Positions 1 to 8,822 of a DNA stretch of 64,000 nucleotides are shown one piece after another. This stretch comes from Rhizobacter sp. OV335 (GTDB taxonomy: Bacteria > Pseudomonadota > Gammaproteobacteria > Burkholderiales > Burkholderiaceae_C). Numbering within the stretch: position 1 is the first letter of the stretch; each line of letters begins with the position of its first letter. Where the stretch lies: the NCBI RefSeq assembly GCF_900142965.1, contig NZ_FRCQ01000023.1, positions 1-64,000 of the forward strand, read 5' to 3'. Below the pieces are notes generated by a model. The model was not told the DNA's origin and did not search any database. It saw only the letters and a program-made list of their open reading frames with translations. Both the position numbers and the translations under genes were made by a program.

Positions 1-128
1 AGTTCGGCCTCGACTTCAGCAGCCCATTGCACGACCTCGCTCTTCGTGTCGCGGGTCGCGGATCGCCGCTCGCCGTTGCGCTCGACCTGCGCGCGCCAGC
101 CGTTCGCTACCTTCGTGATGTACGCCAT
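1..128 (-). CDS. Phage-type integrase, N-terminal part only
   Basis: The minus strand from the ATG at 128 encodes MAYITKVANGWRAQVERNGE and continues out of the window in one open frame. This resembles the start of tyrosine recombinases of genomic islands, where a short N-terminal SAM-like or AP2-like arm precedes the catalytic domain. The catalytic part (R-H-R-Y) lies outside, so the family is inferred from the N-terminus and from position: the gene begins 137 bp downstream of the 3' end of a tRNA-Leu and reads away from it. This is the usual arrangement of an integrase at the edge of an island inserted in a tRNA 3' end. Confidence 0.6.
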   Translation of the reverse strand, partial: MAYITKVANGWRAQVERNGERRSATRDTKSEVVQWAAEVEAE

Positions 129-264
129 GGCGCGGGATTGTCCGCGGGAACGGCGCGGGGCGGAATGTGACTTTTGGGGATTGCGCGCGGGATTTTGCGG
201 GCTTACATTAGCTACTGTGTGAGGCGGATTACCAGTGAAGGATGCGCATCAGGAGCTTTGGTTC

Positions 265-349
265 TGGTGCCTCGGGTCGGAATCGAACCGACACTCCTTG
301 CGGAACGGGATTTTGAGTCCCGCGCGTCTACCAATTTCGCCACCGAGGC
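265..349 (-). tRNA. tRNA-Leu (anticodon CAA)
   Basis: The minus strand folds as a complete class II tRNA of 85 nt including an encoded CCA. The acceptor stem pairs 343-349 with 269-275 (7 bp). The anticodon stem CGGGA/TCCCG encloses the loop CTCAAAA, giving anticodon CAA for UUG leucine codons. The T-arm GGTTCGATTCC is canonical and a variable arm is present. The encoded CCA is followed by an intergenic stretch leading to the integrase at 128, so the 3' half is the probable attachment site. Confidence 0.95.
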
Positions 350-439
350 CGGTGCAGGGGGTGAGAGTTTGCCACAGCCTTTCAGGGAAAGGCCCAAACC
401 GGGTACGCTTGGCGCCCCTTCCCTTGTCGCGGAATCTGC

Positions 440-1033
440 ATGCCGTCGTTGCCACCCGTCACCCAGGCCCTGCTGCTGATCAACGTGGGCATGTTCTGCC
501 TGCAGTACGTGCTCGGCTTCGTCGTCGACCGCTTCCTGGCCCTGTGGCCGATCGGCGCCGGCTTCCTGCCCTGGCAGATCGTGACCTACGGCTTCCTGCA
601 CGGCGGCTTCAACCACCTGCTGTTCAACATGCTCGGCCTGTGGATGTTCGGCGCCGAACTCGAACGCCTGTGGGGCGCGAAGCGCTTCCTGCAGTTCTAC
701 ATGGCCAGCGTCGTCGCGGCAGCCGGCTTCCAGCTCATCGTCTGCGCACTGATGGGCGCCAACTTCCCGACCGTCGGCGCCTCCGGCGGCCTGTTCGGGC
801 TGCTGCTCGGCTTCGCGATGATGTTCCCCAACCGCACCATCGTGCCGCTGATCCCGCCGATCCCGATGAAGGCCAAGACCTTCGTCGCGATCTACGGCGG
901 CCTCGAACTGCTGTTCGGCGTCACCGGCACGATGGCCGGCGTGGCGCACTTCGCGCACCTCGGCGGCATCTTCGGTGGCTGGTTGATGATCCGCTATTGG
1001 CGCGGCCAGCCACCGTTCGGCCGCCGACGCTGA
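440..1033 (+). CDS. Rhomboid family intramembrane serine protease
   Basis: This 197-residue polytopic membrane protein has the rhomboid signature. HLLFN at 59-63 supplies the oxyanion-hole residues, GASGG at 113-117 carries the nucleophile Ser115, and AHLGG at 172-176 carries the paired His173. All catalytic positions are intact. Six hydrophobic segments fit the minimal bacterial core. Rhomboids cleave transmembrane substrates within the membrane; the substrate here cannot be read from context. The gene is single, 90 bp downstream of the tRNA-Leu gene, which is on the opposite strand. The ATG at 440 is preferred because it starts directly at the first membrane segment. Confidence 0.92.
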   Translation: MPSLPPVTQALLLINVGMFCLQYVLGFVVDRFLALWPIGAGFLPWQIVTYGFLHGGFNHLLFNMLGLWMFGAELERLWGAKRFLQFYMASVVAAAGFQLIVCALMGANFPTVGASGGLFGLLLGFAMMFPNRTIVPLIPPIPMKAKTFVAIYGGLELLFGVTGTMAGVAHFAHLGGIFGGWLMIRYWRGQPPFGRRR

Positions 1034-1120
1034 TTTCACGCCGCGAAAAGCCCCGCCTCACCCAGGGGCGGGCCGAAGCGCTCATGCTCACCGGACGAGT
1101 TTCTCGTCCCGGAGGGCCCC

Positions 1121-2188
1121 ATGAGCGATCGGCTTCATGTGATGCGCAGCACGGCGCGCAGGTGGGCAGCCGGCTGGCTGCTCGGGGCATGGGCGGCCTG
1201 CAGTGCCGCGCTCGCGGTGGCGGCGCCCTCCGATGACGACGCCACGCTGAACGAACAGGGCGAACTGCTCGCCCGCGCCGCGGCCGCGGTGGTCGGCGTG
1301 CAGGTGCAGGTGCTCGGCCACGCGACGTCGGCCGACACCCTCGGCAAGCTGCGCCTCGGCTCGGGCGTCGTGATCGGCGCCGACGGCCTGGTGCTCACCA
1401 TCGGCTACCTGATCCTCGAGGCCGACCAGGTCGACCTGCAGCTGGATTCGTCGCGCGTCGTGCCGGCGCGGGTCGTCGCCTACGACCAGGCCACCGGCTT
1501 CGGCTTGCTGCAACCGCTCACGCCGCTGCGCCTGCCGCCCGCGCCGCTCGGCGACACCAGCCAGCTCGCGTCCGACGAACCGGTGATGATCGTGAGCGGC
1601 AGCACGCCGATCGGCCAGGGCGAACTGAGCATCGCGCGGGTCGTGTCGCGGCGCGCGTTCTCCGGCTACTGGGAATACCACATCGACGGCGCGCTGTTCA
1701 CCTCGCCGCCGCGCGCCGACCACAGCGGCGCGGCGCTGTTCAACGCGAATGGCGAGCTGCTGGGCATCGGCTCGCTGATCGTCGCCGACGCCGCCGGCGA
1801 GGATGCGCCGCGCCTGCCCGGCAACATGTTCGTGCCGGTCGACCTGCTGAAGCCGATCTTGAAGGAGATGCGCGAGAGCGGCAGCACCGCGCTGAGCCAC
1901 CGGCCGTGGTTGGGCCTGAACTGCGTCGAGTCCGACGGCAAGGTGCGGGTCGTCAAGGTGAACCGCGGCAGCCCGGCCGAGGCCGCCGGGTTGCAGGCCG
2001 GCGACTTGATCCTGCGCATCGACGGTGTCGCGGTCGGCGGGCTGGAGCGCTTCTACAAGACGCTGTGGCGCGGCAACACGCCGGAGCGCGAGGTCACGCT
2101 CGAGGTGCGGCGCGGCGACGAAACGCAGACGTTGAAGGCGCGGGCTACCGACCGCATGAAAACGCTGACGCAGTCGCTCGGGGTCTGA
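1121..2188 (+). CDS. HtrA/S1C-like PDZ protein with degenerate catalytic triad
   Basis: A 355-residue exported protein with an N-terminal hydrophobic signal (about 13-35), a trypsin-like S1C fold (about 45-250) and one PDZ domain (about 262-345). The fold is recognisable from GSGVVIGADGLVLT and from the serine-loop region. In the HtrA motif TNxHVV the histidine is Tyr96, and in the DxxTDLALL motif the aspartate is Gly126; only Ser202 (DHSGAAL) remains. As read, the protein should not be a working serine protease and is more likely a binding or scaffold protein. A good ribosome site (GGAGGG) precedes the ATG at 1121. It stands alone between the rhomboid gene and a convergent epimerase gene. 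Confidence 0.85.
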   Translation: MSDRLHVMRSTARRWAAGWLLGAWAACSAALAVAAPSDDDATLNEQGELLARAAAAVVGVQVQVLGHATSADTLGKLRLGSGVVIGADGLVLTIGYLILEADQVDLQLDSSRVVPARVVAYDQATGFGLLQPLTPLRLPPAPLGDTSQLASDEPVMIVSGSTPIGQGELSIARVVSRRAFSGYWEYHIDGALFTSPPRADHSGAALFNANGELLGIGSLIVADAAGEDAPRLPGNMFVPVDLLKPILKEMRESGSTALSHRPWLGLNCVESDGKVRVVKVNRGSPAEAAGLQAGDLILRIDGVAVGGLERFYKTLWRGNTPEREVTLEVRRGDETQTLKARATDRMKTLTQSLGV

Positions 2189-2199
2189 CAGCGATCAGA

Positions 2200-3102
2200 T
2201 CAAGCGAGCAGGCCGTCGCGCACCGTCGGGTAGCGCAGCTTCAACCGCAGTTCTTCACGCAGCCGCCGGTTGCCGAGCCTTCGCGACTCCGACAAGAACG
2301 ACATCTGCATCGCCGGCAACTGCTGCCGCGCTTCGTCGCGCGTGATGCGCGGTGGCCGCGGCAAGCCGCACAGGTCGGCCGCGAGGTCGAAGTAGTCGCC
2401 CATCTTCAGCTCGGTGTCGTCGCTCGCGTGCACGATGCGCTGCGGCAACCCGCGATGCAGCGCCGCGACGCAGGCGCGCGCCAAGTCGTCGGCATGGATG
2501 TGGTTGGTGTACACGTCGTCTTCCGCCCGCAGCACCGGCGTGCCGCGCGCGAGGCGCTCGCGCGGGTGCCCGCCGGGTCGATCGCCCGCGTAGATGCCGG
2601 GGATGCGCAGGATCGTCACCGCCACGCCGAAGCGCCGCCCATGCCAGCGCAGCCGCGTCTCGGCATCGACGCGCCGCCGGGCGCGATCGCTGGCCGGCGC
2701 GGTGGCGCGGGTCTCATCGAAGCGCGCGCCGCCGGCATCGCCGTACACGCCACTGGTGCTGCCGTAGACGATGCGCCGCACGCGCGTCGAGCGGGCCAGC
2801 GCCTGCAGCAGCGCCGCGGTGCGCGGATCGTCGGCGCCCTCGCCCGGCGGCGGCGCCAGGTGCAACACCGCGTCGGCCAGCCCGGCCAGTCGGCCGAGCG
2901 TTACCGCATCGTCCAGGTTGCCCACCAGCGGGCACACGCCGAGCGCGCGCAGCGCCGGCACGCGCGCCTGCGACGACGTGAGGGCCAGCACACGCCAGCG
3001 CCCCTGCAGCAGGCGGACGACGCGCTGGCCGACATCGCCGCAGCCGACGACCAACACGGTGGGGTGCTTGAAGCGCGTCGGCAGGTCGGGACGGAAGGGC
3101 AT
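2200..3102 (-). CDS. NAD(P)-binding, epimerase/SDR-like protein
   Basis: This 300-residue Rossmann-fold protein opens with VLVVGCGDVGQRVVRLL, a GxGxxG dinucleotide site at about residues 16-30. It then has the extended-SDR features GSTSGVYGD and a HADD motif near residue 215, resembling YeeZ-type and SDR-a proteins. The classic YxxxK active site is not clear, so a redox or binding role on an unknown substrate is as likely as sugar epimerisation. The open frame runs far upstream, but the start is placed at 3102 because homology-like sequence begins there and the upstream part overlaps the divergent reductase gene. The start codons lie 42 bp apart, back to back. Confidence 0.8.
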   Translation of the reverse strand: MPFRPDLPTRFKHPTVLVVGCGDVGQRVVRLLQGRWRVLALTSSQARVPALRALGVCPLVGNLDDAVTLGRLAGLADAVLHLAPPPGEGADDPRTAALLQALARSTRVRRIVYGSTSGVYGDAGGARFDETRATAPASDRARRRVDAETRLRWHGRRFGVAVTILRIPGIYAGDRPGGHPRERLARGTPVLRAEDDVYTNHIHADDLARACVAALHRGLPQRIVHASDDTELKMGDYFDLAADLCGLPRPPRITRDEARQQLPAMQMSFLSESRRLGNRRLREELRLKLRYPTVRDGLLA

Positions 3103-3144
3103 TGGATCGCGGGCAGAATCGAGGGCTGGTTTCGAGGTTACCCC

Positions 3145-4194
3145 ATGACTTTCACCGCGACCGTGCAGCCCAGCGGCACGAGTTTCCAGGTCGACCGCGA
3201 CGAGCCGATCCTCGCGGCCGCGATCCGCCAGGGCATCGGCCTGCCCTACGGTTGCAAGGACGGCGCCTGCGGCTCCTGCAAGTGCAAGCTGCTCGAAGGC
3301 CGCGTGATCCACGGCGCCCACCAGGCCAAGGCGCTGAGCGACGCCGAAGAAGAAGCCGGCTTCGTGCTGACCTGCTGCGCCGCGCCGCAGACCGACGTGG
3401 TGCTCGAGGCCCGCACCGTCGCCGGCGCCGGCGAGTTCCCGGTGCGCAAGATGCCGTGCCGCGTCAACCGCATCGAACGGCCCGCCGCCGACGTGGCGCT
3501 GCTGCACCTGCAGCTGCCGGCGAACGACCGCCTGCGCTACCACGCCGGCCAGTACATCGAGTTCGTGCTGCGCGACGGCAGCCGCCGCAGCTACAGCATG
3601 GCCAACGCGCCGCACACGCAGGAGCAGCACCCTGGCATCGAGCTGCACATCCGCCACATGCCCGGCGGCAAGTTCACCGACCACGTGTTCGGTGCGATGA
3701 AGGAGAAAGAGATCCTGCGCCTCGAAGGCCCGTTCGGCAGCTTCTTCCTGCGCGAGGATTCTGCCAAGCCGATGGTGCTGCTGGCCAGCGGCACCGGCTT
3801 CGCGCCGATCAAGGCGATCGTCGAGCACCTGCGCCACACGGCCAAGATCCAGGACGCCGCCCGCCCCGCCGTCGTCTACTGGGGCTGCCGCAGCTGCGCC
3901 GACCTGTACCTGCACGACTGGATGCTGCAGGCCGCCGATGAGTTGCCGTGGCTGCGCTACGTGCCGGTGCTGTCCGAGCCGAAGCCCGACGACGGCTGGA
4001 GCGGCCGCACCGGCTTCGTCCACCAGGTGCTGATGGCCGACCTGCCCGACCTGTCGGGCCACCAGGTGTATGCCTGTGGCGCGCCGGTGATGGTGGAATC
4101 GGCCCAGCGCGACCTGGTCGCCTACTGCGGCCTGCCCGCCGAAGAGTTCTACGCCGATTCATTCACGTCGGAAGCCGACAAGCACCCTGCCTGA
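3145..4194 (+). CDS. Ferredoxin-type NAD(P)H reductase (CDP-6-deoxy-glucoseen reductase-like)
   Basis: A 349-residue iron-sulphur flavoprotein. Residues 1-90 form a plant-type 2Fe-2S domain with Cys37, Cys42, Cys45 and Cys77. Residues about 100-200 are an FAD domain with RSYS at 147-150. The rest is the NAD domain, with GTGFAPIKA and a C-terminal CGAPVMVES. The family includes AscD/RfbI E3 enzymes of deoxysugar synthesis and the reductases of oxygenases. No dehydratase, sugar gene or oxygenase is nearby, so the electron acceptor is unknown; in Burkholderiales such genes are often solitary. The start at 3145 gives a standard domain start. Confidence 0.88.
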   Translation: MTFTATVQPSGTSFQVDRDEPILAAAIRQGIGLPYGCKDGACGSCKCKLLEGRVIHGAHQAKALSDAEEEAGFVLTCCAAPQTDVVLEARTVAGAGEFPVRKMPCRVNRIERPAADVALLHLQLPANDRLRYHAGQYIEFVLRDGSRRSYSMANAPHTQEQHPGIELHIRHMPGGKFTDHVFGAMKEKEILRLEGPFGSFFLREDSAKPMVLLASGTGFAPIKAIVEHLRHTAKIQDAARPAVVYWGCRSCADLYLHDWMLQAADELPWLRYVPVLSEPKPDDGWSGRTGFVHQVLMADLPDLSGHQVYACGAPVMVESAQRDLVAYCGLPAEEFYADSFTSEADKHPA

Positions 4195-4203
4195 GACCCC
4201 TCG

Positions 4204-5187
4204 ATGCAACGCAGACACCTCCTCTCCCTGGTCGGCGCCGCCGCCCTGCCCACCTTTTCTTCCGTGGCTTCGGCCCAGAACAGCAAGCCGATCCGGCTGG
4301 TCGTGCCCTATTCGCCCGGCGGTCCGCTCGACGTGATCGCACGCGCGCTGGCCGACAAGGTCAAGGACAGCCTCGGCGTCGTGATCGTCGACAACAAGGC
4401 CGGTGCCGGCGGCAACATCGGCGCCGATGCAGTCGCCAAGTCGGCACCCGACGGCCTGACGATCGTGATGGGCGCGGTCGCGACGCATGCCATCAACCCG
4501 TGGCTGTACGCGCGCATCCCGTACGACCCGATCCGCGATTTCACGCCGATCACCGGCGTGGCCCAGGTGCCGAACGTGCTGGTGATGAACCCGGAGACCG
4601 CGACGAAACTCGGCATCCGCAGCGTGGCCGACCTGGTCGCGTACGCGAAGAAGAACCCCGGCAAGCTGAACTACGGTTCCGGCGGCAACGGCAGCGCAGG
4701 CCACTTGGCCGGCGAGATGTTCAAGGCGCAGGCCGGCGTGTTCATGGTCCACATCCCGTATTCGGGCGGCAACCCGGCGCAGCTCGCGCTGCTGTCGGGC
4801 CAGGTCGACCTGAACTTCGACAACCTGGCGACCGCGTCGGCCAACATCAAGGCCGGCAAGCTGCGCGCGCTGGCCGTCACGACCTCGGCGCGTTCGAGCG
4901 CGATGCCCGATGTGCCGACGATCGCCGAAGCCGGCGGCGGGCTGGCGCGCTTCGACGTCAACACCTGGTTCGGCCTGTTCGGCCCGGCCGGCTTGCCGGC
5001 CGACCTGACGCGCAAGTTGAACAAGGCGTTCACCGACGCGCTCGCATCGCCCGACATCAAGGCACGCTTCGCGACGCTGATGGCCGAGCCGATCCCGAGC
5101 ACGCCGGAGCAGTTCGGCGCGTTCGTCAAGCGCGAACGCGCGAAGTACGAGCAGGTGGTGAAGGCTTCAGGCGCGAAGGTCGACTGA
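4204..5187 (+). CDS. Bug family tripartite tricarboxylate receptor
   Basis: This 327-residue periplasmic binding protein has a signal peptide (about 1-24, ending ASAQN) and the Bug hallmarks: PIRLVVPYSPGGPLDVIAR at the mature N-terminus and GSGGNGSAGHLAGEMF in the middle. Bug proteins bind carboxylates and related small anions for TctAB transporters. In Burkholderiales they are hugely expanded and mostly orphan, as here: no tctA or tctB follows. It begins 10 bp after the reductase gene and may be co-transcribed, though a functional link is not evident. Confidence 0.93.
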   Translation: MQRRHLLSLVGAAALPTFSSVASAQNSKPIRLVVPYSPGGPLDVIARALADKVKDSLGVVIVDNKAGAGGNIGADAVAKSAPDGLTIVMGAVATHAINPWLYARIPYDPIRDFTPITGVAQVPNVLVMNPETATKLGIRSVADLVAYAKKNPGKLNYGSGGNGSAGHLAGEMFKAQAGVFMVHIPYSGGNPAQLALLSGQVDLNFDNLATASANIKAGKLRALAVTTSARSSAMPDVPTIAEAGGGLARFDVNTWFGLFGPAGLPADLTRKLNKAFTDALASPDIKARFATLMAEPIPSTPEQFGAFVKRERAKYEQVVKASGAKVD

Positions 5188-5204
5188 AGCCATCACGTCT
5201 CGAT

Positions 5205-6071
5205 TTACTTCTTTTTGGCTGGCGCCTGCGGCTGCGATGCCGGCGTCGTACCGCCATCGACCCCCAGGCGACCGCCGGTGCCCAGGCCGCCCTTGACGGT
5301 CTGCGCCTTGTAGTTGCGCAGCGACTTCACCATCTGGTTGAACGAGTCGGCGAACGCGGTCACGACCACCTTGCCCTGGGGCGTGTTCGCATAGCCGCCA
5401 CCACCGCCGACCAGCCCGCCGGTGAAGGCGGCGCCGAACATGCCGAAGTCGAAGTTCTTCGCGGTGCCTTCAGCAGCCGAGATCTGCACGCCCGAGCGGT
5501 TGTCGATCAACAGCAGCGTCGTCGAGGCCTCGTTGCGGCTCACGTTGCCGGCCACCGCGCCCAGCAGGCCAAGCCCGCCACCGCCGAGGAAGCCGCCGCC
5601 ACCACCGGTCTTGCCCGAGAACTGGATCGCCGGGCTCATCGTGTAGTCGGCCGCGACCATCTGGCCCTTGCCGAAGTTGCTGTTGGCGCGCACCTCGCCG
5701 CTTTGTTCGAGCGAGCGCTCCTTCATCATGTTGTTCATCGCACCGCCGCGTTCGACGATCACGAAGCAGTTGCTCTGCTGCACCATCAGGCGCAGCACCG
5801 GGATGGTCGAGCCGAGCTGGTGCTGGCGCAGCTGGTAGTACCAGGGCGCGGTGGTGTCTTCCTGCACGGCCAGCGTGCCCAGCGATTCGCTGCACTTCTC
5901 GAGCTGGCTGTTGTTGTTCTCGGCGGTGCTGCCGCCGGCGGCGCCCGACACGGTGCCCTTGTTGTCGCCCATCGTCGGCATGGTGGAGCCGCAGGCGCTG
6001 AGCAGCGCGGCAGTGGCGACGGCGACAAGGGACAGACCGGTCAGGCCGGACGGGCGCAGGGTGGCTTGCAT
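5205..6071 (-). CDS. CsgG/HfaB-family lipoprotein
   Basis: The 288-residue product has a lipoprotein signal ending LLSAC (Cys about 27). It then has a CsgG-like core with VLRLMVQQSNCFVIVERG, MMKERSLEQSGEV and AADYTMSPAIQF, the pattern of the family's periplasmic domain. It also carries a glycine-rich stretch (GKTGGGGGFLGGGG, about 155-172) and a second one at about 215-226, which are unusual for the pore-forming CsgG. The tail is Pro/Lys-rich. No curli or holdfast genes are nearby, so a curli role is unlikely. The start at 6071 has an AGGAGTC ribosome site. Confidence 0.8.
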   Translation of the reverse strand: MQATLRPSGLTGLSLVAVATAALLSACGSTMPTMGDNKGTVSGAAGGSTAENNNSQLEKCSESLGTLAVQEDTTAPWYYQLRQHQLGSTIPVLRLMVQQSNCFVIVERGGAMNNMMKERSLEQSGEVRANSNFGKGQMVAADYTMSPAIQFSGKTGGGGGFLGGGGLGLLGAVAGNVSRNEASTTLLLIDNRSGVQISAAEGTAKNFDFGMFGAAFTGGLVGGGGGYANTPQGKVVVTAFADSFNQMVKSLRNYKAQTVKGGLGTGGRLGVDGGTTPASQPQAPAKKK

Positions 6072-6192
6072 CGAAAGACTCCTAGGGGTTGGCGCGGCCC
6101 TGGTCCCGGGCCGTTTTGTGCGGGCCAGTATAGGAACGCACCCCCGCGAGCGGTACCACCCAAGCGGGTGGAAACGCCCCCGGATTGCCCCC

Positions 6193-6906
<714 letters not shown>

Positions 6907-6919
6907 GGTTCGGGCGTCC

Positions 6920-7696
6920 TCAGTGAGTCTTGTGTCCGGCACCGAGGTAAGCCTCGATCACCTTTTCGTTGCGTTGCACGTCGGCCGGCGTGCCTTCGGC
7001 GATCTGCTTGCCGTAGTCGAGCACGGTGACGCGATCGCACAGGCCCATCACCAGCTTCACGTCGTGCTCGATCAGCAGGATCGTGCGGCCGTCATTGCGG
7101 ATGCGGTCGATCAGCTCGCGCAGCACGACCTTCTCGGTCGCGTTCATGCCGGCGGCCGGCTCGTCGAGCGCGATCAGCTTCGGGTCGGTGGCGAGCGCGC
7201 GAGCGATCTCCAGCCGGCGCTGGTCGCCGTAGCTCAGCGTGCGGGCCTTGAACTCGGCGTACTTGCCGATGCCGACGTAGTCGAGCAGCTCCTGCGCGCG
7301 CTTCGCGATCGCGGCCTCTTCGGCCTTGAAGCCGCTGGTGCGGAACACCGCGCCGATCAGGCCCGAGCTGGTGCGCACGTGGCGGCCGACCATCACGTTC
7401 TCGAGCGCCGTCATCTCGGCGAACAGCCGGATGTTCTGGAAGGTGCGCGCGATGCCGGCCTTCGCCACCTCGTGCACCGCGGTCGGCTGGTAGGGCTTGC
7501 CGCCCAGCTCGAAGCTGCCGGAATCGGGCGTGTACAGCCCGGTCAGCACGTTGAAGAAGGTCGTCTTGCCGGCGCCGTTCGGGCCGATCAGGCCATACAC
7601 CTGGCCGGCCTCGATCGTGATGCCGACATCGGAGAGGGCTTGCAGGCCGCCGAAGCGCTTGGAGACGCCACTGACCTTGAGAACAGTTTCTGCCAT
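6920..7696 (-). CDS. livG: Branched-chain amino acid ABC transporter ATP-binding protein LivG
   Basis: This 258-residue ATPase has Walker A GPNGAGKTTFF, the LivG-type signature LSYGDQRRLEIARAL (in place of LSGGQ), Walker B LIALDEPAAGMN and the C-terminal EGTPADVQRNEKVIEAYLG that marks LivG. Its gene lies 16 bp after livM and 13 bp before livF, consistent with one polycistronic message. No periplasmic LivJ/K-type binding protein is encoded in the cluster, so one must be supplied elsewhere. Confidence 0.96.
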   Translation of the reverse strand: MAETVLKVSGVSKRFGGLQALSDVGITIEAGQVYGLIGPNGAGKTTFFNVLTGLYTPDSGSFELGGKPYQPTAVHEVAKAGIARTFQNIRLFAEMTALENVMVGRHVRTSSGLIGAVFRTSGFKAEEAAIAKRAQELLDYVGIGKYAEFKARTLSYGDQRRLEIARALATDPKLIALDEPAAGMNATEKVVLRELIDRIRNDGRTILLIEHDVKLVMGLCDRVTVLDYGKQIAEGTPADVQRNEKVIEAYLGAGHKTH

Positions 7697-7712
7697 GCGG
7701 GGCTCCTTGTTG

Positions 7713-8804
7713 TTATTTGGTCGGAACGGGAGCCGCCTTGCCGTGCTCCGGCGAAGGCCACAGGCCCCGCGGGCGCGACAACATGATGGCGATCATCGCC
7801 AGCGCGATCAGCAGCTGGCGCAGGATGGCGGCGTCGAGCCGGCCGTCGGTCATGTTCTGCAGTGGGCCGGCCACGTAGCGCAGCACCTCGGGCAGTGCCG
7901 ACAGCAGCAGCGCGCCGAGGATCACGCCCGGGATGTGGCCGATGCCGCCCAGCACCACCATCGCGACGATCATCACCGACTCCTGCAGGCTGAACGATTC
8001 CGGCGAGATGAAGCCCTGGAAGGTCGAGAACAGCACGCCCGACACGCCGCCGAAGGTGGCGCCCATGCCGAACGCCAGCAGCTTCAGGTTGCGGGTGTTG
8101 ATGCCCATCGCCTTGGCCGCGATCTCGTCTTCGCGGATCGCCATCCACGCGCGGCCGATGCGCGAGCGCTCGAGCCGGTAGCAGATCAGCACGCTGAGGA
8201 TCACCAGCGCCAGGAAGAAGAAGTAGTAGCTGGTGACCGGCGGCAGGTCGATGATGCCGAACAGGCTGTGGCGCTTGCCGAGGTCGTAGCCGAGGAAGTT
8301 GAACGAATCGATCTGCGCGAGGCCCTTCGGGCCGTTGGTGATGTTGACCGGCGCGTCCAGGTTGTTCATGAACACGCGGATGATTTCACCGAAGCCTAGC
8401 GTGACGATCGCCAGGTAGTCGCCGCGCAGCTTCAGCGTCGGTGCGCCCAGCACCACGCCGAAGATGCCGGCCACCAACGCCCCGATCGGGATCGCGAGCC
8501 ACCACGGCGTGTGCAGCCCGCCCGGGAACATCTCGGCGATGCGCGGGAAGGTGTCCGCCAGTTGAGGCGACGCGAGCAGCCCGAACAGGTAGGCGCCGAC
8601 CGCGTAGAACGCGACGTAGCCCAGGTCGAGCAGGCCGGCGTAGCCGACCACGATGTTGAGCCCGAGCGCGAGCAGCACGTACAGCAGCGCGATGTCGAGG
8701 ATGCGCACCCAGGCGTTGCCGAAGTACTGCGCGATGAAGGGCACGATCGCCAGCACGATGGCGAAGGCGACGTAGGTCCCGATCTTGTTGTCTCTGAGGT
8801 TCAT
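7713..8804 (-). CDS. livM: Branched-chain amino acid ABC transporter permease LivM
   Basis: A 363-residue membrane protein with nine to ten hydrophobic segments. It carries the LivM motifs GLNIVVGYAGLLDLGYVAF and GDYLAIVTLGFGEIIR. The second is the conserved loop that contacts the ATPases. RAWMAIREDEIAAKAMGIN, near residue 220, is a family hallmark. It forms the heterodimeric channel with LivH, encoded 18 bp upstream. The length is normal for betaproteobacterial LivM. Confidence 0.95.
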   Translation of the reverse strand: MNLRDNKIGTYVAFAIVLAIVPFIAQYFGNAWVRILDIALLYVLLALGLNIVVGYAGLLDLGYVAFYAVGAYLFGLLASPQLADTFPRIAEMFPGGLHTPWWLAIPIGALVAGIFGVVLGAPTLKLRGDYLAIVTLGFGEIIRVFMNNLDAPVNITNGPKGLAQIDSFNFLGYDLGKRHSLFGIIDLPPVTSYYFFFLALVILSVLICYRLERSRIGRAWMAIREDEIAAKAMGINTRNLKLLAFGMGATFGGVSGVLFSTFQGFISPESFSLQESVMIVAMVVLGGIGHIPGVILGALLLSALPEVLRYVAGPLQNMTDGRLDAAILRQLLIALAMIAIMLSRPRGLWPSPEHGKAAPVPTK

Positions 8805-8822
8805 GGTGGGTTCCTTCCGTGC

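Noticed and set aside
5205-6071. CsgG-like gene considered as part of a curli system
   Set aside because: No csgA, csgB, csgE or csgF homologue is nearby, and the glycine-rich insert is unlike CsgG.
6156-6171. CCACCC/GGGTGG hairpin after livF considered as the liv terminator
   Set aside because: Short stem with no T-run on the minus strand.
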